Assembly: GCA_022072415.1 (NCBI GenBank)
Contig: JAJVHW010000041.1
Span: forward strand, 1 to 57,600
Length of the DNA: 57,600 bases
Reading direction: 5' to 3'
Source: Planctomycetota bacterium
GTDB taxonomy: Bacteria > Planctomycetota > JAJSAM01 > JAJVHW01
In this document: one piece after another, positions 27,340 through 42,975 of the stretch
How positions within the stretch are numbered: position 1 is the first letter of the stretch
How the letters are laid out: each line of letters starts with the position of its first letter
Position numbers and translations under genes: made by a program
Notes under the pieces: model-generated
What the model was told of the DNA's origin: nothing
What the model saw: the letters and a program-made list of their open reading frames with translations, nothing else
Databases searched by the model: none

Positions 27340-28065
27340 TCACTCCTCCTCGCCCGCGCGGCGGGCCCCCGCCGCACGGCCCGACGCTCCGGTCGGCGTG
27401 CAGACGCGCTCCCGGAGGAGCTCGTACGACCGCGGCGTCAGGATCACGGTGCGGTGCGCGAGGATGTCGTACGCGTTCACCTCGCGCGCGGCCTTCACGG
27501 TGATCCCCTGGATGTTGCGGGCGGACTTCCACGCGTTCTCGCAGTGCTCCGGGAGCACGATCAGCGCGGTCCGCGTCGCGCCGGCGCCCGCGAGGAGCTT
27601 CTTCATCTCGCGGGTCTTCGGCGCCTTCATCTCGACGGCGTCCACTAACGCCACCTCGCCGGCGGCGATCTTCCCGGCCATCGCGGCGCGCGTCGCATAG
27701 CGGAGCGCGCGGCGCGGCAGCGCGTACGAGTAGTCGCGCGGGTGCGGCCCGAAGATGATCCCGCCGCCGCGCCAGAGGGGCGACGACGTGCGGCCGGCTC
27801 GGGCGCGCCCGGTGTGCTTCTGCTTCCACGGCTTCCGGATCGTCGCGTTCACCTCGGCGCGGGTGAGCGTGTCGTGGGTTCCGGCGCGCTGGTTCGCGCG
27901 GTACATGAGCACCGCCTCGCGCTGGGCGCGGCGCGGGGAGCGCGTGCCGAACGCCGAGGCGTCCACCTGCGTCTCCTCCACCTGGCCGGTGGCGGTGCGG
28001 TAGAGCCGCAGCGTCGCGGTCTTCGCGGTCTTCTCGGACTTGGCCGACTTCGGGGTCTTCGCCAT
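27340..28065 (-). CDS. rplD: 50S ribosomal protein L4
   Basis: RAQREAVLMYRANQRAGTHDTLTRAEVNATIRKPWKQKHTGRARAGRTSSPLWRGGGIIFGP. Confidence 0.95.
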   Translation of the reverse strand: MAKTPKSAKSEKTAKTATLRLYRTATGQVEETQVDASAFGTRSPRRAQREAVLMYRANQRAGTHDTLTRAEVNATIRKPWKQKHTGRARAGRTSSPLWRGGGIIFGPHPRDYSYALPRRALRYATRAAMAGKIAAGEVALVDAVEMKAPKTREMKKLLAGAGATRTALIVLPEHCENAWKSARNIQGITVKAAREVNAYDILAHRTVILTPRSYELLRERVCTPTGASGRAAGARRAGEEE

Positions 28066-28076
28066 CTCGGGGCTCC

Positions 28077-28730
28077 TCAGGCCTTCGCCTTGCGGTCCGG
28101 CACGCGGCGGAGGACGACGACCGCGGAGTCGGCGCCCGGCACCGGGCCGTTCACGAGGATCAGGTTGCGCTCGGCATCGACGGACACCACGCGCAGGTTG
28201 CGCACGGTGCGGCGGACGTCGCCCATGTGGCCGGCCATCCGCTTGCCCGGCCAGCGGCGGGCGGGGAAGGTGTTCTGGCCCACGGACTTCGTCTCGCGGT
28301 AGTTCTTCGACCCGTGGGTGTACGGTCCGAGGTTGAAGTTGTGGCGCTTGTGCACGCCCTGGAAACCGTGGCCCTTGCTGGTGCCGATCACGTCCACCAT
28401 CTCGCCGGCCTTGAAGACGTCGGACACCTTCACGGAGTCGCCGGCCTTGATCGCGGCGGAACCGGCCACGCGCGTCTGCTTCACGTTCCGGGGCCACGCG
28501 CCCACGCCGGCCTTCGCGGCCTGCCCGGCCTGCGGCTTTGCGGTGCGGGAGGCCTTGCGGGTGCCGTTGCCGAGCACCGCGGCGTCCACGCCGTCCTTCT
28601 CCGCCGTGCGGCGGGCGAGGACGACGTTCGGCTCGACGGAGATGACGGTGACCCCGACCATCGCGCCTTGGGCGTCGAAGACCGACGTCATGCCGACCTT
28701 CCGGCCGATCAGTTCGTTGAGTTCGCTCAT
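28077..28730 (-). CDS. rplC: 50S ribosomal protein L3
   Basis: [23 protein letters not shown]...[17 protein letters not shown]. Confidence 0.96.
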   Translation of the reverse strand: MSELNELIGRKVGMTSVFDAQGAMVGVTVISVEPNVVLARRTAEKDGVDAAVLGNGTRKASRTAKPQAGQAAKAGVGAWPRNVKQTRVAGSAAIKAGDSVKVSDVFKAGEMVDVIGTSKGHGFQGVHKRHNFNLGPYTHGSKNYRETKSVGQNTFPARRWPGKRMAGHMGDVRRTVRNLRVVSVDAERNLILVNGPVPGADSAVVVLRRVPDRKAKA

Positions 28731-28815
28731 TCTGGGTTTCCTGCGTCGCGCGGGAGCGGGCTGCCTCTCTCGGTCCCCGCGCGGCGCCCGCGCCGCAGGG
28801 AACCCGTCCTGCGGC

Positions 28816-29133
28816 TCAGACCTTGATGCGGATGTCCACGCCCGCGGGCATGTTGAGCTTCGCGAGGGCGTCCATCGTCTTCGCGGTCGGCTCCGTGATG
28901 AAGATCAGGCGCTTGTGCGTCCGGATCTCGAACTGCTCGCGGCTCTTCTTGTCGATGTGCGGGGACCGGAGGACGGTGAACCGCTCGATCCGCGTCGGAA
29001 GCGGGACGGGGCCGGCGACGCGGGCGCCCGTCCGCTTGGCGGTCTCCACGATGTCGCGGGCGCTCTGGTCGATCGCCTCGTGATCGTAGGCTTCCATGCG
29101 GATGCTGATCTTCGGGTTGGCGGCGGTGGTCAT
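28816..29133 (-). CDS. rpsJ: 30S ribosomal protein S10
   Basis: [67 protein letters not shown]. Confidence 0.97.
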   Translation of the reverse strand: MTTAANPKISIRMEAYDHEAIDQSARDIVETAKRTGARVAGPVPLPTRIERFTVLRSPHIDKKSREQFEIRTHKRLIFITEPTAKTMDALAKLNMPAGVDIRIKV

Positions 29134-29525
29134 CGGCAGGTCGTCCTCGTCGGATCGCCCGGCTCCCGGCCCTCCCCCGGGCGGGGGCGGACCGGACGCC
29201 GGAGCATGGAACTCCGGTTCGCGCAGCGCGGCGGCGCGCCGGACGGGTCCGCGAGCGCGAGCTCACGGCCGTCCGCGGCGCGATGCCGTCCCGTCGTGTC
29301 GACAGGGCCCCGCGGAACGCGGCGGAGGGCCCGGAGGCCCGCCGCGCACGTCGCGCAGCGCCCTCCCGGTCGGGTGGTCCCGGCGAACCGGCACTTCCCG
29401 AGCGGGGGGAAGCCGCCGAACCTAGGGGCGAGCCCGGGAAACGCCACGAAGATTCCGGGGCGGCTCGTCCCGGACACCCTCGCGGAGGCTCGGGGACGAC
29501 GCGGGGCGCAGCTCCTCGAAGACTC

Positions 29526-31598
29526 CTAGAACGCGAAGTCCTTCGCGCGTTCGGGGGGCACGGGAGCGTAGGTGAGGGGTTCCATCGAGAACCCCGCTCG
29601 GCCCTGGGACTGGCTGCGGAGCGCGGTCGAGTAGCCGAACATCTCGGAGATCGGGACGCGGCCGCGGATGAGCCGGATGCCCTCGGCGTGGTCCACGTCG
29701 TCGATGGTCGCGCGGCGGCGGTTGAGGTCGCCCAGCACGTCGCCCATGTACGCGTCCGGCGTCTGGACCTCGAACTTCATGATCGGCTCGAGCACGACGC
29801 AGCCCGCGCTCTCGAACGCCCGCTGGAACGCGAGACTCGCGGCGGCCTCGAACGCCGCCTCCGTGCCCTGGCCCTCGCGGGTGGCTGCGTCGAGGAGGGC
29901 GATGCGGAGCTGCACCGAGGGGAACCCGTAGCCGACGCCGCCCTGACAGGAGGCGAGCGCGCCGCTCCGGACGTACTGCTGGAACTGCCGCGGATATGCG
30001 CCAGGGGCGGTGCGGTCCGCGAACTCCGCCTTCGACACGGACTCGTCCGGTTCGATCGCGATGCGGACGCGGGCGTACTGGGTCTTCTCCCCGACCACGC
30101 GCTCGAACTCGTACTCGCCGGTCCCCGGCCCCGCGATGGTCTGGCGATAGGCGACGCGGGGGCGTCCGGTCTGCACGCCGACGCCGAAGTCGCGCTCCAG
30201 CCGGTGGACGAGCACCTCGAGGTGGAGCTCCCCCATCCCGCTGATGATGGTCTGTCCGGTCTCCTCGTCGGTGCGCGCCGTGAACGTGGGGTCGTCGCGC
30301 TGGAGCTTCCTGAGCGCGTCCTCGAGCGCGTCCTTGTCGGCGGCCGACTTCGGCTCGACGGCGAGCGAGATGACCGGCTCCGCGAACCGCATCGACTCGA
30401 GGACCACGGCGCCGTTCTTCGACGTGAGCGTGTCCCCGGTGGACGTCCAGCGGAGCCCGATCGCCGCGGCGATCTCGCCCGGCCCCGCCTCGTCCACGGG
30501 GATGCGCCTGTCGGCGTGCATCTGCACCAGCCGCGCGATGCGCTCCACCTTGTCCCGCGTCGAGTTCCACACCTGGTCGCCGACCTTGAGCGTCCCGGAG
30601 TACACGCGGAGGTAGGTCAGGTCGCCATGACTGTCGGCGAACGTCTTGAACGCGAGGGCCGCGAGGGGCTGCGCCGGGTCCGGGGCGCGCTTCACGCGCT
30701 TCCCGGTGTGGACCTCGTCGCCTTCGACCGGCGGGAGGTCGGCCGGCGAGGGGAGATAGTCCACGATCGCGTCGATCAGCGGCTGGATGCCGCGGTTCCG
30801 GAGCGCCGTTCCGCAGAGCACCGGATGCATGGCGAGGCGGATCGTCGCGGCGCGCACGGCCGCGCGGAGATCCTCCGCGGACAGGTCCCCCGCGTCGAGG
30901 TAGCGCTGGAGGATCTCGTCTCCGCCGTGCTCGGCCGCGGCGTCGAGGAGCTCCGCGCGCCACGCGGAGACCTCGTCCGCGATCTCCCCGGGCACCGGCC
31001 CCGACTTCACCGTCTTGCCCTGCGTCGAGTCGTCGAACACGAGGTACGTGCGCGTGACGAGGTCCACCACGCCGTGCACGTCCTGCCCCGTCATGTGCGG
31101 CACGACCACGGGCACCGCCGGCGCGCGGAGCCGCGTGCGGATGCTCTCGAGCGCCCGGCGGAAGTCGGCGCCGATCTTGTCCAGCTTGTTGACGAAACAG
31201 AGGCGGGGCACGCGGTACCGCGCGGCCTGCCGCCACACGGTCTCCGACTGCGCCTCGACGCCGTTCACGCCGTCGAACACGACCACCGCTCCGTCGAGCA
31301 CGCGAAGGCTCCGCTCGACCTCCGCCGTGAAGTCCACGTGCCCGGGGGTGTCGATCAGGTTCAGCACGTGGCCGCGCCACGAGAGCGTCGTTGCCGCGGA
31401 CGTGATCGTGATCCCGCGCTCCCGCTCCTCCTCCATCCAGTCCATCGTGGCGACGCCCTCGTGGACCTCCCCCATCCGGTGCTCCTTCCCCGTGTAGAAG
31501 AGGAGCCGCTCGCTGACGGTGGTCTTCCCGGCGTCGATGTGGGCGATGATCCCGAAATTCCGGATCTTCGAGAGGTCGCGGCCTGGCTTCTTGCTCAC
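29526..31598 (-). CDS. fusA: Elongation factor G
   Basis: IRNFGIIAHIDAGKTTVSERLLFYTG...ERERGITITSAATTLSW...DTPGHVDF. Confidence 0.95.
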   Translation of the reverse strand: MSKKPGRDLSKIRNFGIIAHIDAGKTTVSERLLFYTGKEHRMGEVHEGVATMDWMEEERERGITITSAATTLSWRGHVLNLIDTPGHVDFTAEVERSLRVLDGAVVVFDGVNGVEAQSETVWRQAARYRVPRLCFVNKLDKIGADFRRALESIRTRLRAPAVPVVVPHMTGQDVHGVVDLVTRTYLVFDDSTQGKTVKSGPVPGEIADEVSAWRAELLDAAAEHGGDEILQRYLDAGDLSAEDLRAAVRAATIRLAMHPVLCGTALRNRGIQPLIDAIVDYLPSPADLPPVEGDEVHTGKRVKRAPDPAQPLAALAFKTFADSHGDLTYLRVYSGTLKVGDQVWNSTRDKVERIARLVQMHADRRIPVDEAGPGEIAAAIGLRWTSTGDTLTSKNGAVVLESMRFAEPVISLAVEPKSAADKDALEDALRKLQRDDPTFTARTDEETGQTIISGMGELHLEVLVHRLERDFGVGVQTGRPRVAYRQTIAGPGTGEYEFERVVGEKTQYARVRIAIEPDESVSKAEFADRTAPGAYPRQFQQYVRSGALASCQGGVGYGFPSVQLRIALLDAATREGQGTEAAFEAAASLAFQRAFESAGCVVLEPIMKFEVQTPDAYMGDVLGDLNRRRATIDDVDHAEGIRLIRGRVPISEMFGYSTALRSQSQGRAGFSMEPLTYAPVPPERAKDFAF

Positions 31599-31646
31599 GG
31601 GAACCTCCGGGGGGCCGCGCGGGGGGCGTGGCTCTGCGGGAACGAC

Positions 31647-31677
31647 CGCGGCGGCGGGGTTGGACCCCGCCGCCGCG
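31647..31677 (-). terminator. Strong GC hairpin between rpsG and fusA
   Basis: 13-bp perfect stem CGCGGCGGCGGGG/CCCCGCCGCCGCG, 5-nt loop. Confidence 0.5.
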
Positions 31678-31716
31678 CGCGCGCCGCGATGCAGGCGGGG
31701 TTCCGCCCGCCCGCCG

Positions 31717-32193
31717 TCACCAGGCGAAGTGGCTGAACGCCTTGTTGGCTTCGGCCATCTTGTGGACGTTCTCGCGCTGCGTCCACGCCGCGCCCTCGCG
31801 CTTGAACGCCGCCATGAGCTCCTCGGCGAGGCTCTGGTGGAACGGGCGGCCGCGGCGGGCCTTCCGCCCGAACTCGAGGATCCAGCGGAACGCGAGCGAC
31901 TGCTGGCGCTTCCGGCCGACCTCGACGGGAACCTGGTACGTGGCGCCGCCGACGCGCTTGCTGCGCACCTCGACCTGCGGCTTCACGTTCTCGATCGCCG
32001 TGCTGAACACGTTGACCGGATCTTCCTGGGGCATCTTCTCCTTGATGATGTCCAGCGCCTTGTAGATCTCCCGCTGCGCCACCGACTTCTGGCCGGAGTA
32101 CATGCAGCAGTTGATGAACTTGGAGAGGAGCACGTTCCCGTACCGGGGGTCGGGGAGGAGGAAGCGCTCGGTGGGCTTGTACTTGCGGGGCAT
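31717..32193 (-). CDS. rpsG: 30S ribosomal protein S7
   Basis: [50 protein letters not shown]. Confidence 0.97.
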   Translation of the reverse strand: MPRKYKPTERFLLPDPRYGNVLLSKFINCCMYSGQKSVAQREIYKALDIIKEKMPQEDPVNVFSTAIENVKPQVEVRSKRVGGATYQVPVEVGRKRQQSLAFRWILEFGRKARRGRPFHQSLAEELMAAFKREGAAWTQRENVHKMAEANKAFSHFAW

Positions 32194-32228
32194 CTGTCTG
32201 GGTCTCCGTCAGTCGGTTCCGGTCCGGA

Positions 32229-32600
32229 TCACTTCGGGCGCTTCGCGCCGTACTTCGAGCGGCCCCGGCGGCGTCCGTCGACGCCCGTGCAGTCCAGGAC
32301 TCCGCGCACGATGTGGTACCGCACGCCGGGCAGGTCCTTCACGCGTCCGCCGCGCACGAGCACGATCGAGTGCTCCTGCAGGTTGTGGCCCTCGCCCGGG
32401 ATGTAGGCGGTGATCTCCTTGCCGTTGGAGAGGCGCACGCGGGCGATCTTCCGGAGGGCCGAGTTCGGCTTCTTCGGGGTCATGGTCTTGACCTGCGTGC
32501 AGACGCCCCGCTTGAACGCGCAGTTCTCGAGCACGGGGCTCTTCGACTTGCGGACCTGGCGGTCGCGTCCCTTGCGGACGAGCTGGTTGATGGTGGGCAT
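32229..32600 (-). CDS. rpsL: 30S ribosomal protein S12
   Basis: [51 protein letters not shown]. Confidence 0.98.
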   Translation of the reverse strand: MPTINQLVRKGRDRQVRKSKSPVLENCAFKRGVCTQVKTMTPKKPNSALRKIARVRLSNGKEITAYIPGEGHNLQEHSIVLVRGGRVKDLPGVRYHIVRGVLDCTGVDGRRRGRSKYGAKRPK

Positions 32601-32713
32601 GCGGCGGTTTCCTCGTGTCTTCCGGGGCGGAAGCCCTCGACGTTAGGCGGCGGGCGCTGCGGGCGCCAGTTCCCTCCGGGCGGGAGCGCGCCCGTGCGTC
32701 GGGGACCCCCCGT

Positions 32714-36850
<4,137 letters not shown>

Positions 36851-36887
36851 GGTTCGCGCTCCGTTCGCTTCGGCCGGGGGGCGGGGA

Positions 36888-39800
36888 CTAGAGGACGCGC
36901 TTCTCGAGCTCGATGTTGAGCGCGAGACCCTTGATCTCGTTGCAGAGCACCTCGAAGGAGACCGGGGTCCCGGCCTCGAGGATGTTCGTGCCCTTGACCA
37001 TCGACTCGTAGATCTTCGTCCGTCCGTCCACGTCGTCGGACTTGACCGTGAGCAGCTCCTGGAGCACGTGGGCGGCGCCGTACGCCTCGAGCGCCCAGAC
37101 CTCCATCTCGCCGAAGCGCTGGCCGCCGAAGCGGGCCTTGCCGCCGAGCGGCTGCTGCGTGATCAGCGAGTACGGCCCCGTGGCGCGCGCGTGCACCTTG
37201 TCGTCCACGAGGTGGTGGAGCTTCAGCATGTAGATGATGCCCACCGTGACCTCCTGGTCGGTGGGTTCGCCGGTGCGCCCGTCGTGCAGCCGCACCTTGC
37301 CGGTCCTCGGCAGGCCGGCCTCCGCGAGCAGCTCCTCGATCCGCTGCTCCGCGCAGCCGTCGAACGCGGGCGTGGAGACGCGGCGGCCCAGGCGCTTGCT
37401 CGCCCAGCCGAGGTGCGTCTCGAGGATCTGGCCGACGTTCATGCGGGAGGGGACGCCGAGCGGGTTCAGGATGATGTCCACCGGCGTGCCGTCCTCGAGG
37501 TACGGCATGTCCTCCTCCGCGAGGATGCGCGACACGACGCCCTTGTTCCCGTGGCGGCCGGCCATCTTGTCGCCGACCGACAGGTGGCGCTTGCTGGCGA
37601 TGTAGACGCGGACCATCTCCAGCACGCCCGTGGGGAGCTCGTCGCCGCGGGACAGGCGGTTGACGCGCTTGTTCTTCTCGTTCTCGAGCGTGTCGATGCG
37701 GTCGTAGATGTCCTTGATGACGCGGAGGGCGCGCTCCTTGCCCTCGGTCCCGCCGCCGTGGATCGCGGCGGACTTCATGCGGTCGCGGAGGTCGCGGACC
37801 TCGTTGACGTTCATCTCCTCGTCCACGGCGAACGCCTTGCCCGTGGCCGGGTCCTGGAGCTTCCCGCGGTACGCCTGCTGGACCTTCTCCACGCACTCGC
37901 GCATGAGGGCCTTCAGGTCGGTCGTGAAGCCGCGCTCGAGGCGCTTGATCTCCTGGAGGTTCCGCTGGCGCTCGTCCTCGGTGACGTTCACCTTGCGGGT
38001 GAACTTCTCCGCGTCGATCACGATGCCCTCCACGCCGGGGGGCACCTCGAGGGAGTCGTTCTTCACGTCCTCGCCGGCGCGGCCGAAGATCGCGTGGAGG
38101 AGCTTCTCCTCGGGGGACAGCTCGCTCTTGCTCTTCGGGGCGACCTTGCCCACGAGCACGTCGCCGGGCTTGACGCGCGTGCCGATGCGGATCACGCCCG
38201 TCTCGTCGAGGTTGCGGAGCGCCTTCTCCGAGACGTTCGGGATGTCGCGCGTGAACTCCTCGCGCCCGAGCTTCGTCTCGCGGATCTCGATCTCGAACTC
38301 CTCGATGTGGATCGAGGTGTACACGTCGCGCTTGAGGAGCGACTCCGAGACGATGATCGCGTCCTCGAAGTTGTACCCCTCCCAGCTCATGAACGCGACC
38401 AGCACGTTCTTGCCGAGGGCGAGTTCGCCCTTGTGGACGCCGCCGCCGTCGGCGATGACCTGGCCCTTCTTCACCTTCTGCCCCTCGGCGACGCACGGCT
38501 GCTGGTTGAGGCAGGTGCGCTCGTTGAGGCCGGTGAACTTGCGGAGGCGGTACTCCTTCTCGTCCACCATGATCCGCGTCGCGTCCACGTAGGTGACGGT
38601 CCCGGAGTGCTCCGCGACGACCACCATCCCGGAGTGCCGGGCCACGTGGGACTCCATCCCCGTCCCCACCACCGGCGGGTCGGTCCAGATGAGCGGGACG
38701 GCCTGGCGCTGCATGTTCGAGCCCATCAGCGCGCGGTTCGCGTCGTCGTGCTCGAGGAAGGGGATCAGCGCGGCGGAGACGCCGATGACCTGGCGCGGCG
38801 AGACGTCCATGTACTGGACCTCGTCGAGCTCGACGGACACGAAGTCCCCGAGCTTCCGGGCGAGCACCGTCGGGCCGTGCAGGCGGTTGCCCTCGGCAGG
38901 CGCGTCGGCCGGCGCGAGGACCGCGTCGTTCTCCTCGTCGGCGCGGAGGTAGCGGATCTCCTCCGTGATCTTGCCGTTCCGGACCACGCGGTACGGGGTC
39001 ACGAGGAACCCGTAGTCGTCGCAGCCGGCGTAGATCGCCAGCGAGCTGATGAGGCCGATGTTCGTGCCTTCGGGCGTCTCGATCGGGCAGATGCGCCCGT
39101 AGTGCGAGATGTGGACGTCGCGCACCTCGAAGCCCGCGCGCTTGCGGTTGAGGCCGCCCGGCCCGAGGGCCGAGAGGCGCCGCTCGTGCGTGAGCTGCGA
39201 CAGCGGGTTCGTCTGGTCCACGACCTGCGACAGCTCGCCGCGGCCGAAGAAGTACTCGATCGCCGAGCTGATCGTCTTGCTGTTGATGAGCGCGCGGGGA
39301 GTGAGTTTCTGCGGCTCCTCCATGTTCATGCGCTCCTGGACCGTGCGGCGGAGCTTCAGGAAGCCCTTCCGCAGCTCGTCGGCGGCGAGCTCCATGATGG
39401 AGCGCACGCGGCGGTTGCCCAGGTGGTCGATGTCGTCGATCTCGCCGTCGCCCTTGCGGAGGCGGAGCAGGTACTTGATGCAGTTGATGATGTCCTCGGG
39501 GAGGAGCGTCTGCTCCGTCTCCGGGATGTCGAGGCCGAACTTCCGGTTCAGGCGGAAGCGACCGACCTTGCCCAGGCGGTAGCGCGCCGGGTCGTAGAAC
39601 TTCTCGCGGAAGAGCTCGCGGGCCTTCTCGATGTTCGGCGGGTTGCCCGGGCGCAGCCGCCCGTAGATCTTGAGGAGCGCCTCCTCGTGCGTGTTCGTCG
39701 TGTCCTCGGCGACCGAGTTGAGGATGAGCGGATCGTCGATCTCCTCGATCACCGCGACGGACTCGACCGCGGACTGCGCGATCACGCCCGCGATCCCCTC

Positions 39801-40577
39801 GCTCACGACCTCGAGCGCCTCGCAGAGGATCTCGCCGGTCTCCGGGTTGACCACGTCGGTCACGACCCGCTTGCCGGTCACTTCCTCGCGGAACTTGCGG
39901 GACGTCCGGGACACGTTCTTCGTGCGGTAGAACGCGTTCAGGATGTCGGCGTCGGTCGAGAACTTCGCGTCGAGCGCGCGGAGGAGCGACGTGCAGGGGA
40001 ACTTGCCGCTCTGGTCGATGCGGACCTGGAGCGCGTCCTTCTTGTTGACGTTCAGCTCGATCCAGGAGCCGCGCTCCGGGATGATCCAGCACGAGTGCAT
40101 CTTGCGCTCGCCGCCCTGGATGTCCACCGAGAAGTCCACGCCCGGCGAGCGGTGGAGCTGCGTGACGATCACGCGCTCCGCGCCGTTGATGATGAACTCG
40201 CCGCCGCCGAGCATGAGGGGCACCTCGCCGAGGTAGACCTCCTCCTCGACCGGCTCCTCCTTCTCGAGGCGGACGCGCACCTTGAAGGGCGCGCCGTACG
40301 TGAGGCGCAGGCGCCGGCACTCCTCGGGCATGTAGCGCGGGCGTCCGAGCTCGTAGCCCACGTACTCGAGCGACATCTCCCCGTTGAACGACTTGATCGG
40401 GAAGACCTCGCGGAGGATCGACTCGAGGCCCAGGTTCTTCCGCTCGCCGTAGGGGAGCTCGGCCTGCAGGAAGTCCGCGTAGGAGCGGGTCTGGAGCTCG
40501 ACGAGGTTGGGAACCTCGACGATCTCCTTCACGCGTCCGACGCTCTCGGCTTCGGGGACGTTGGCGGTTGCCCTCAT
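36888..40577 (-). CDS. rpoB: RNA polymerase beta subunit
   Basis: [47 protein letters not shown]. Confidence 0.98.
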   Translation of the reverse strand: MRATANVPEAESVGRVKEIVEVPNLVELQTRSYADFLQAELPYGERKNLGLESILREVFPIKSFNGEMSLEYVGYELGRPRYMPEECRRLRLTYGAPFKVRVRLEKEEPVEEEVYLGEVPLMLGGGEFIINGAERVIVTQLHRSPGVDFSVDIQGGERKMHSCWIIPERGSWIELNVNKKDALQVRIDQSGKFPCTSLLRALDAKFSTDADILNAFYRTKNVSRTSRKFREEVTGKRVVTDVVNPETGEILCEALEVVSEGIAGVIAQSAVESVAVIEEIDDPLILNSVAEDTTNTHEEALLKIYGRLRPGNPPNIEKARELFREKFYDPARYRLGKVGRFRLNRKFGLDIPETEQTLLPEDIINCIKYLLRLRKGDGEIDDIDHLGNRRVRSIMELAADELRKGFLKLRRTVQERMNMEEPQKLTPRALINSKTISSAIEYFFGRGELSQVVDQTNPLSQLTHERRLSALGPGGLNRKRAGFEVRDVHISHYGRICPIETPEGTNIGLISSLAIYAGCDDYGFLVTPYRVVRNGKITEEIRYLRADEENDAVLAPADAPAEGNRLHGPTVLARKLGDFVSVELDEVQYMDVSPRQVIGVSAALIPFLEHDDANRALMGSNMQRQAVPLIWTDPPVVGTGMESHVARHSGMVVVAEHSGTVTYVDATRIMVDEKEYRLRKFTGLNERTCLNQQPCVAEGQKVKKGQVIADGGGVHKGELALGKNVLVAFMSWEGYNFEDAIIVSESLLKRDVYTSIHIEEFEIEIRETKLGREEFTRDIPNVSEKALRNLDETGVIRIGTRVKPGDVLVGKVAPKSKSELSPEEKLLHAIFGRAGEDVKNDSLEVPPGVEGIVIDAEKFTRKVNVTEDERQRNLQEIKRLERGFTTDLKALMRECVEKVQQAYRGKLQDPATGKAFAVDEEMNVNEVRDLRDRMKSAAIHGGGTEGKERALRVIKDIYDRIDTLENEKNKRVNRLSRGDELPTGVLEMVRVYIASKRHLSVGDKMAGRHGNKGVVSRILAEEDMPYLEDGTPVDIILNPLGVPSRMNVGQILETHLGWASKRLGRRVSTPAFDGCAEQRIEELLAEAGLPRTGKVRLHDGRTGEPTDQEVTVGIIYMLKLHHLVDDKVHARATGPYSLITQQPLGGKARFGGQRFGEMEVWALEAYGAAHVLQELLTVKSDDVDGRTKIYESMVKGTNILEAGTPVSFEVLCNEIKGLALNIELEKRVL

Positions 40578-40644
40578 CGGGATTCGGCTCCGTTCAGTCG
40601 TTCCCGCGAGCGGGGGCTACGCTGCCCGCTGCGGAGTGCGTGCG

Positions 40645-40690
40645 GCCCGGAAACGACGCCGGGCGGAACGCCCCGGGGCTTTCGCCCCGG
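40645..40690 (-). promoter_or_regulatory. Tandem hairpins in rplL-rpoB intergenic region (attenuator/processing site candidate)
   Basis: GCCCGG-8nt-CCGGGC (40645-40664) and CCGGGGC-GAAA-GCCCCGG on minus strand (40673-40690). Confidence 0.5.
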
Positions 40691-40749
40691 AGCGTCCGCG
40701 CGTCGAACGGGTCGCTGGGATGTACGGCCAAGAGCGCTGCTTGGCGCGC

Positions 40750-41130
40750 CTAGGAGACGGCGACCTTGCCGCCGGCCGCCTCGATGGTGGCCTTGAGCTT
40801 GTCCGCCTCTTCCTTCGACGCGTCGGCCTTGAGCACCGACGGCGCCTTGTCCACGAGGTCCTTCGCTTCCTTCAGCCCGAGGCCGAGGAGCGCGCGCACC
40901 TCCTTGATCACGTTGAGCTTGTTGGCGCCCGAGTCCTTGAGTTCGACCTTGAAGGAGGTCTTCTCCTCGGCCGCGGCGGCCGGGGCTGCGGCGGCCGGGC
41001 CCGCGGCGACGGCCACGGGGGCCGCGGCCGAGACGCCGAACGTCGACTCGATCTGCTTCTTGAGGTCGGCGAGCTGCAGGGCGTTCATGCCCTTGAGGAT
41101 CTCGATCACCTGGGTCACGTTGTCCGACAT
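40750..41130 (-). CDS. rplL: 50S ribosomal protein L7/L12
   Basis: [41 protein letters not shown]. Confidence 0.97.
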   Translation of the reverse strand: MSDNVTQVIEILKGMNALQLADLKKQIESTFGVSAAAPVAVAAGPAAAAPAAAAEEKTSFKVELKDSGANKLNVIKEVRALLGLGLKEAKDLVDKAPSVLKADASKEEADKLKATIEAAGGKVAVS

Positions 41131-41147
41131 GTGTTCACTTCCTTCTC

Positions 41148-41164
41148 CGGCCCGTTCCGGGCCG
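41148..41164 (-). promoter_or_regulatory. Hairpin in rplJ-rplL intergenic region
   Basis: CGGCCCG-GAA-CGGGCCG on minus strand, perfect 7-bp stem. Confidence 0.4.
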
Positions 41165-41200
41165 TGTTCCGAAACCTGTTTCCTTCGAAATCACGGCGGA

Positions 41201-41734
41201 TCAGGCCGCCTTCTCCTGCTGTTCGCGCACGGCATCCACAGCCCGCGCGACGCCCACGAGCATCTCGTTCACCTGGGAGGCGATCGTCTGCATCGGGGCA
41301 GAGACGGCGGACGCGATCATCGCGAGCAGGTCGTTCTTCGACGGCAGCCCCGCGAGAGCCTCCACCTCGGGGGCCGACAGAACCTGCCCCTCCATGAAAC
41401 CGCCGAGGACCTGGACCCCGGCTTCCTTGTTCTTCTTCGTCCACTCGGTGACGACGCGCGACACGCCGAGGACCCCGTCGGGACCCCCGTACGCGACCGC
41501 GCTCATCCCCTTGACGGGCTTCGCCGCGTCCGCGATGCCGAGGTCGCCGAAGGCGTGCCTCGCGACGCGGTTGCGCAGCACCGTCATCCGCGCGCCCTGC
41601 TTGCGCAGGCTCGCCCGGAGGTCGTTGGCGTTGGCCACCGAGAGCTTCGCCACGGTGAGGACCACCATCGCGCGCTCGTCGCCGAGCCGCTTCTTCAGGT
41701 CCTCCCGCAGGTACGACTTGAGTTTCTTGCTCAT
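41201..41734 (-). CDS. rplJ: 50S ribosomal protein L10
   Basis: KSYLREDLKKRLGDERAMVVLTVAKLSVANANDLRASLRKQGARMTVLRNRVARHAF; rplL context. Confidence 0.93.
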   Translation of the reverse strand: MSKKLKSYLREDLKKRLGDERAMVVLTVAKLSVANANDLRASLRKQGARMTVLRNRVARHAFGDLGIADAAKPVKGMSAVAYGGPDGVLGVSRVVTEWTKKNKEAGVQVLGGFMEGQVLSAPEVEALAGLPSKNDLLAMIASAVSAPMQTIASQVNEMLVGVARAVDAVREQQEKAA

Positions 41735-41738
41735 GGCC

Positions 41739-42428
41739 TCACGCGATCTCGATCTGGATGCCCGGAGACATCGTGGAGGAGACGGTCACCCGGCGGACGT
41801 ACTCGCCCTTGGACGTCGAGGGCTTGGCGGCCCTCACGCTGTCCACGAAGGCGCGGATGTTGTCCGCGAGCTTGTCCGCGGCGAAGCTGGACTTGCCGAC
41901 GGGGCCGGCCACGTTGGCGCCGGCGTCCACGCGGAACTCCACCTTGCCGCCCTTGTAGGCCTTGACGGCCAGGACGACGTCGTCGGTCACGGTGCCGGCC
42001 TTGGGCGACGGCATCTTGCCCTGCGGACCGAGCACCTTGCCGAGCTTGCCGACGTGGCGCATCATGCCGGGCACGGCCACGGCGACGTCGAAGTCGGTCC
42101 ACCCTGCGGCGACCTTCTCGACGAGCTCGGGCCCGCCCACGTGGTCGGCCCCGGCGGCCTGCGCCTCCTTGGCCTTCTCGCCCTCGGCGAAGACGAGCAC
42201 GGTGCGCGCCTTGCCGCCCAGCCCGTGGGGGAGCACGACGCTCCCGCGCACCTGCTGGTCACCGCGGCGCGGATCGACGCCGATCCGCATGGCGACTTCG
42301 ACGGTCTCGTCGAACTTCGCTGCCGCGTTCTTCTTGAGGATCGCCACGGCGTCCGCGAGCGCGTACCGCTTGGTGCGGTCCACGCGTTCCGCGGCGGCGC
42401 GGTACCTCTTGGAACGTCTCTTCGCCAT
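41739..42428 (-). CDS. rplA: 50S ribosomal protein L1
   Basis: [35 protein letters not shown]. Confidence 0.97.
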   Translation of the reverse strand: MAKRRSKRYRAAAERVDRTKRYALADAVAILKKNAAAKFDETVEVAMRIGVDPRRGDQQVRGSVVLPHGLGGKARTVLVFAEGEKAKEAQAAGADHVGGPELVEKVAAGWTDFDVAVAVPGMMRHVGKLGKVLGPQGKMPSPKAGTVTDDVVLAVKAYKGGKVEFRVDAGANVAGPVGKSSFAADKLADNIRAFVDSVRAAKPSTSKGEYVRRVTVSSTMSPGIQIEIA

Positions 42429-42515
42429 TCTCCTCCTTCGCTCCCCGGGTCTCCGCGGCGTGCGGTCCCGGGTGCATGCGCGAACGGGTCCGGCCCGTCC
42501 CGTGGTTCCCGCGGC

Positions 42516-42941
42516 TTACTCGACCGCGATCCCGCACGAGCGCGCCGTGCCCTCCACCATCCTGCACGCCGCGTCCATCGACGCGGCGCCCAGGTCGGCC
42601 ATCTTCATCTTCGCGATCTCCTCGACCTGCTTCCGGGAGACCTTCCCCGCCTTCTCGCGCCCCGGCGTCGCGGCGCCCTTGGCGAGCTGCGCGGCGCGCT
42701 TGAGAAGCACGGAAGCGGGGGGCGACTTCATGATGAAGTCGAACGACTTGTCCTTGTAGACCGTGATGATCACGGGCAGCACGAGGCCCGGCTGGTCCTT
42801 CGTCCGGTCGTTGAACTGCTTGACGAAGGCGCCGATGTTGACGCCGTGCTGGCCGAGGGCGGGGCCCACGGGCGGGGCCGGCGTGCACTGCGCGCCGGGG
42901 ACCTGCAGCTTGATCTTCGCGGTGATTTCCTTCTTCGCCAT
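42516..42941 (-). CDS. rplK: 50S ribosomal protein L11
   Basis: [37 protein letters not shown]. Confidence 0.97.
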   Translation of the reverse strand: MAKKEITAKIKLQVPGAQCTPAPPVGPALGQHGVNIGAFVKQFNDRTKDQPGLVLPVIITVYKDKSFDFIMKSPPASVLLKRAAQLAKGAATPGREKAGKVSRKQVEEIAKMKMADLGAASMDAACRMVEGTARSCGIAVE

Positions 42942-42975
42942 GTGCGTCCTTCTCCCCGCCTGCGGGGGCGCGGGG

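Noticed and set aside
29130-29477. 115-aa minus ORF between fusA and rpsJ
   Set aside because: Pro/Arg/Gly/Cys-rich without recognisable features; more likely leader sequence
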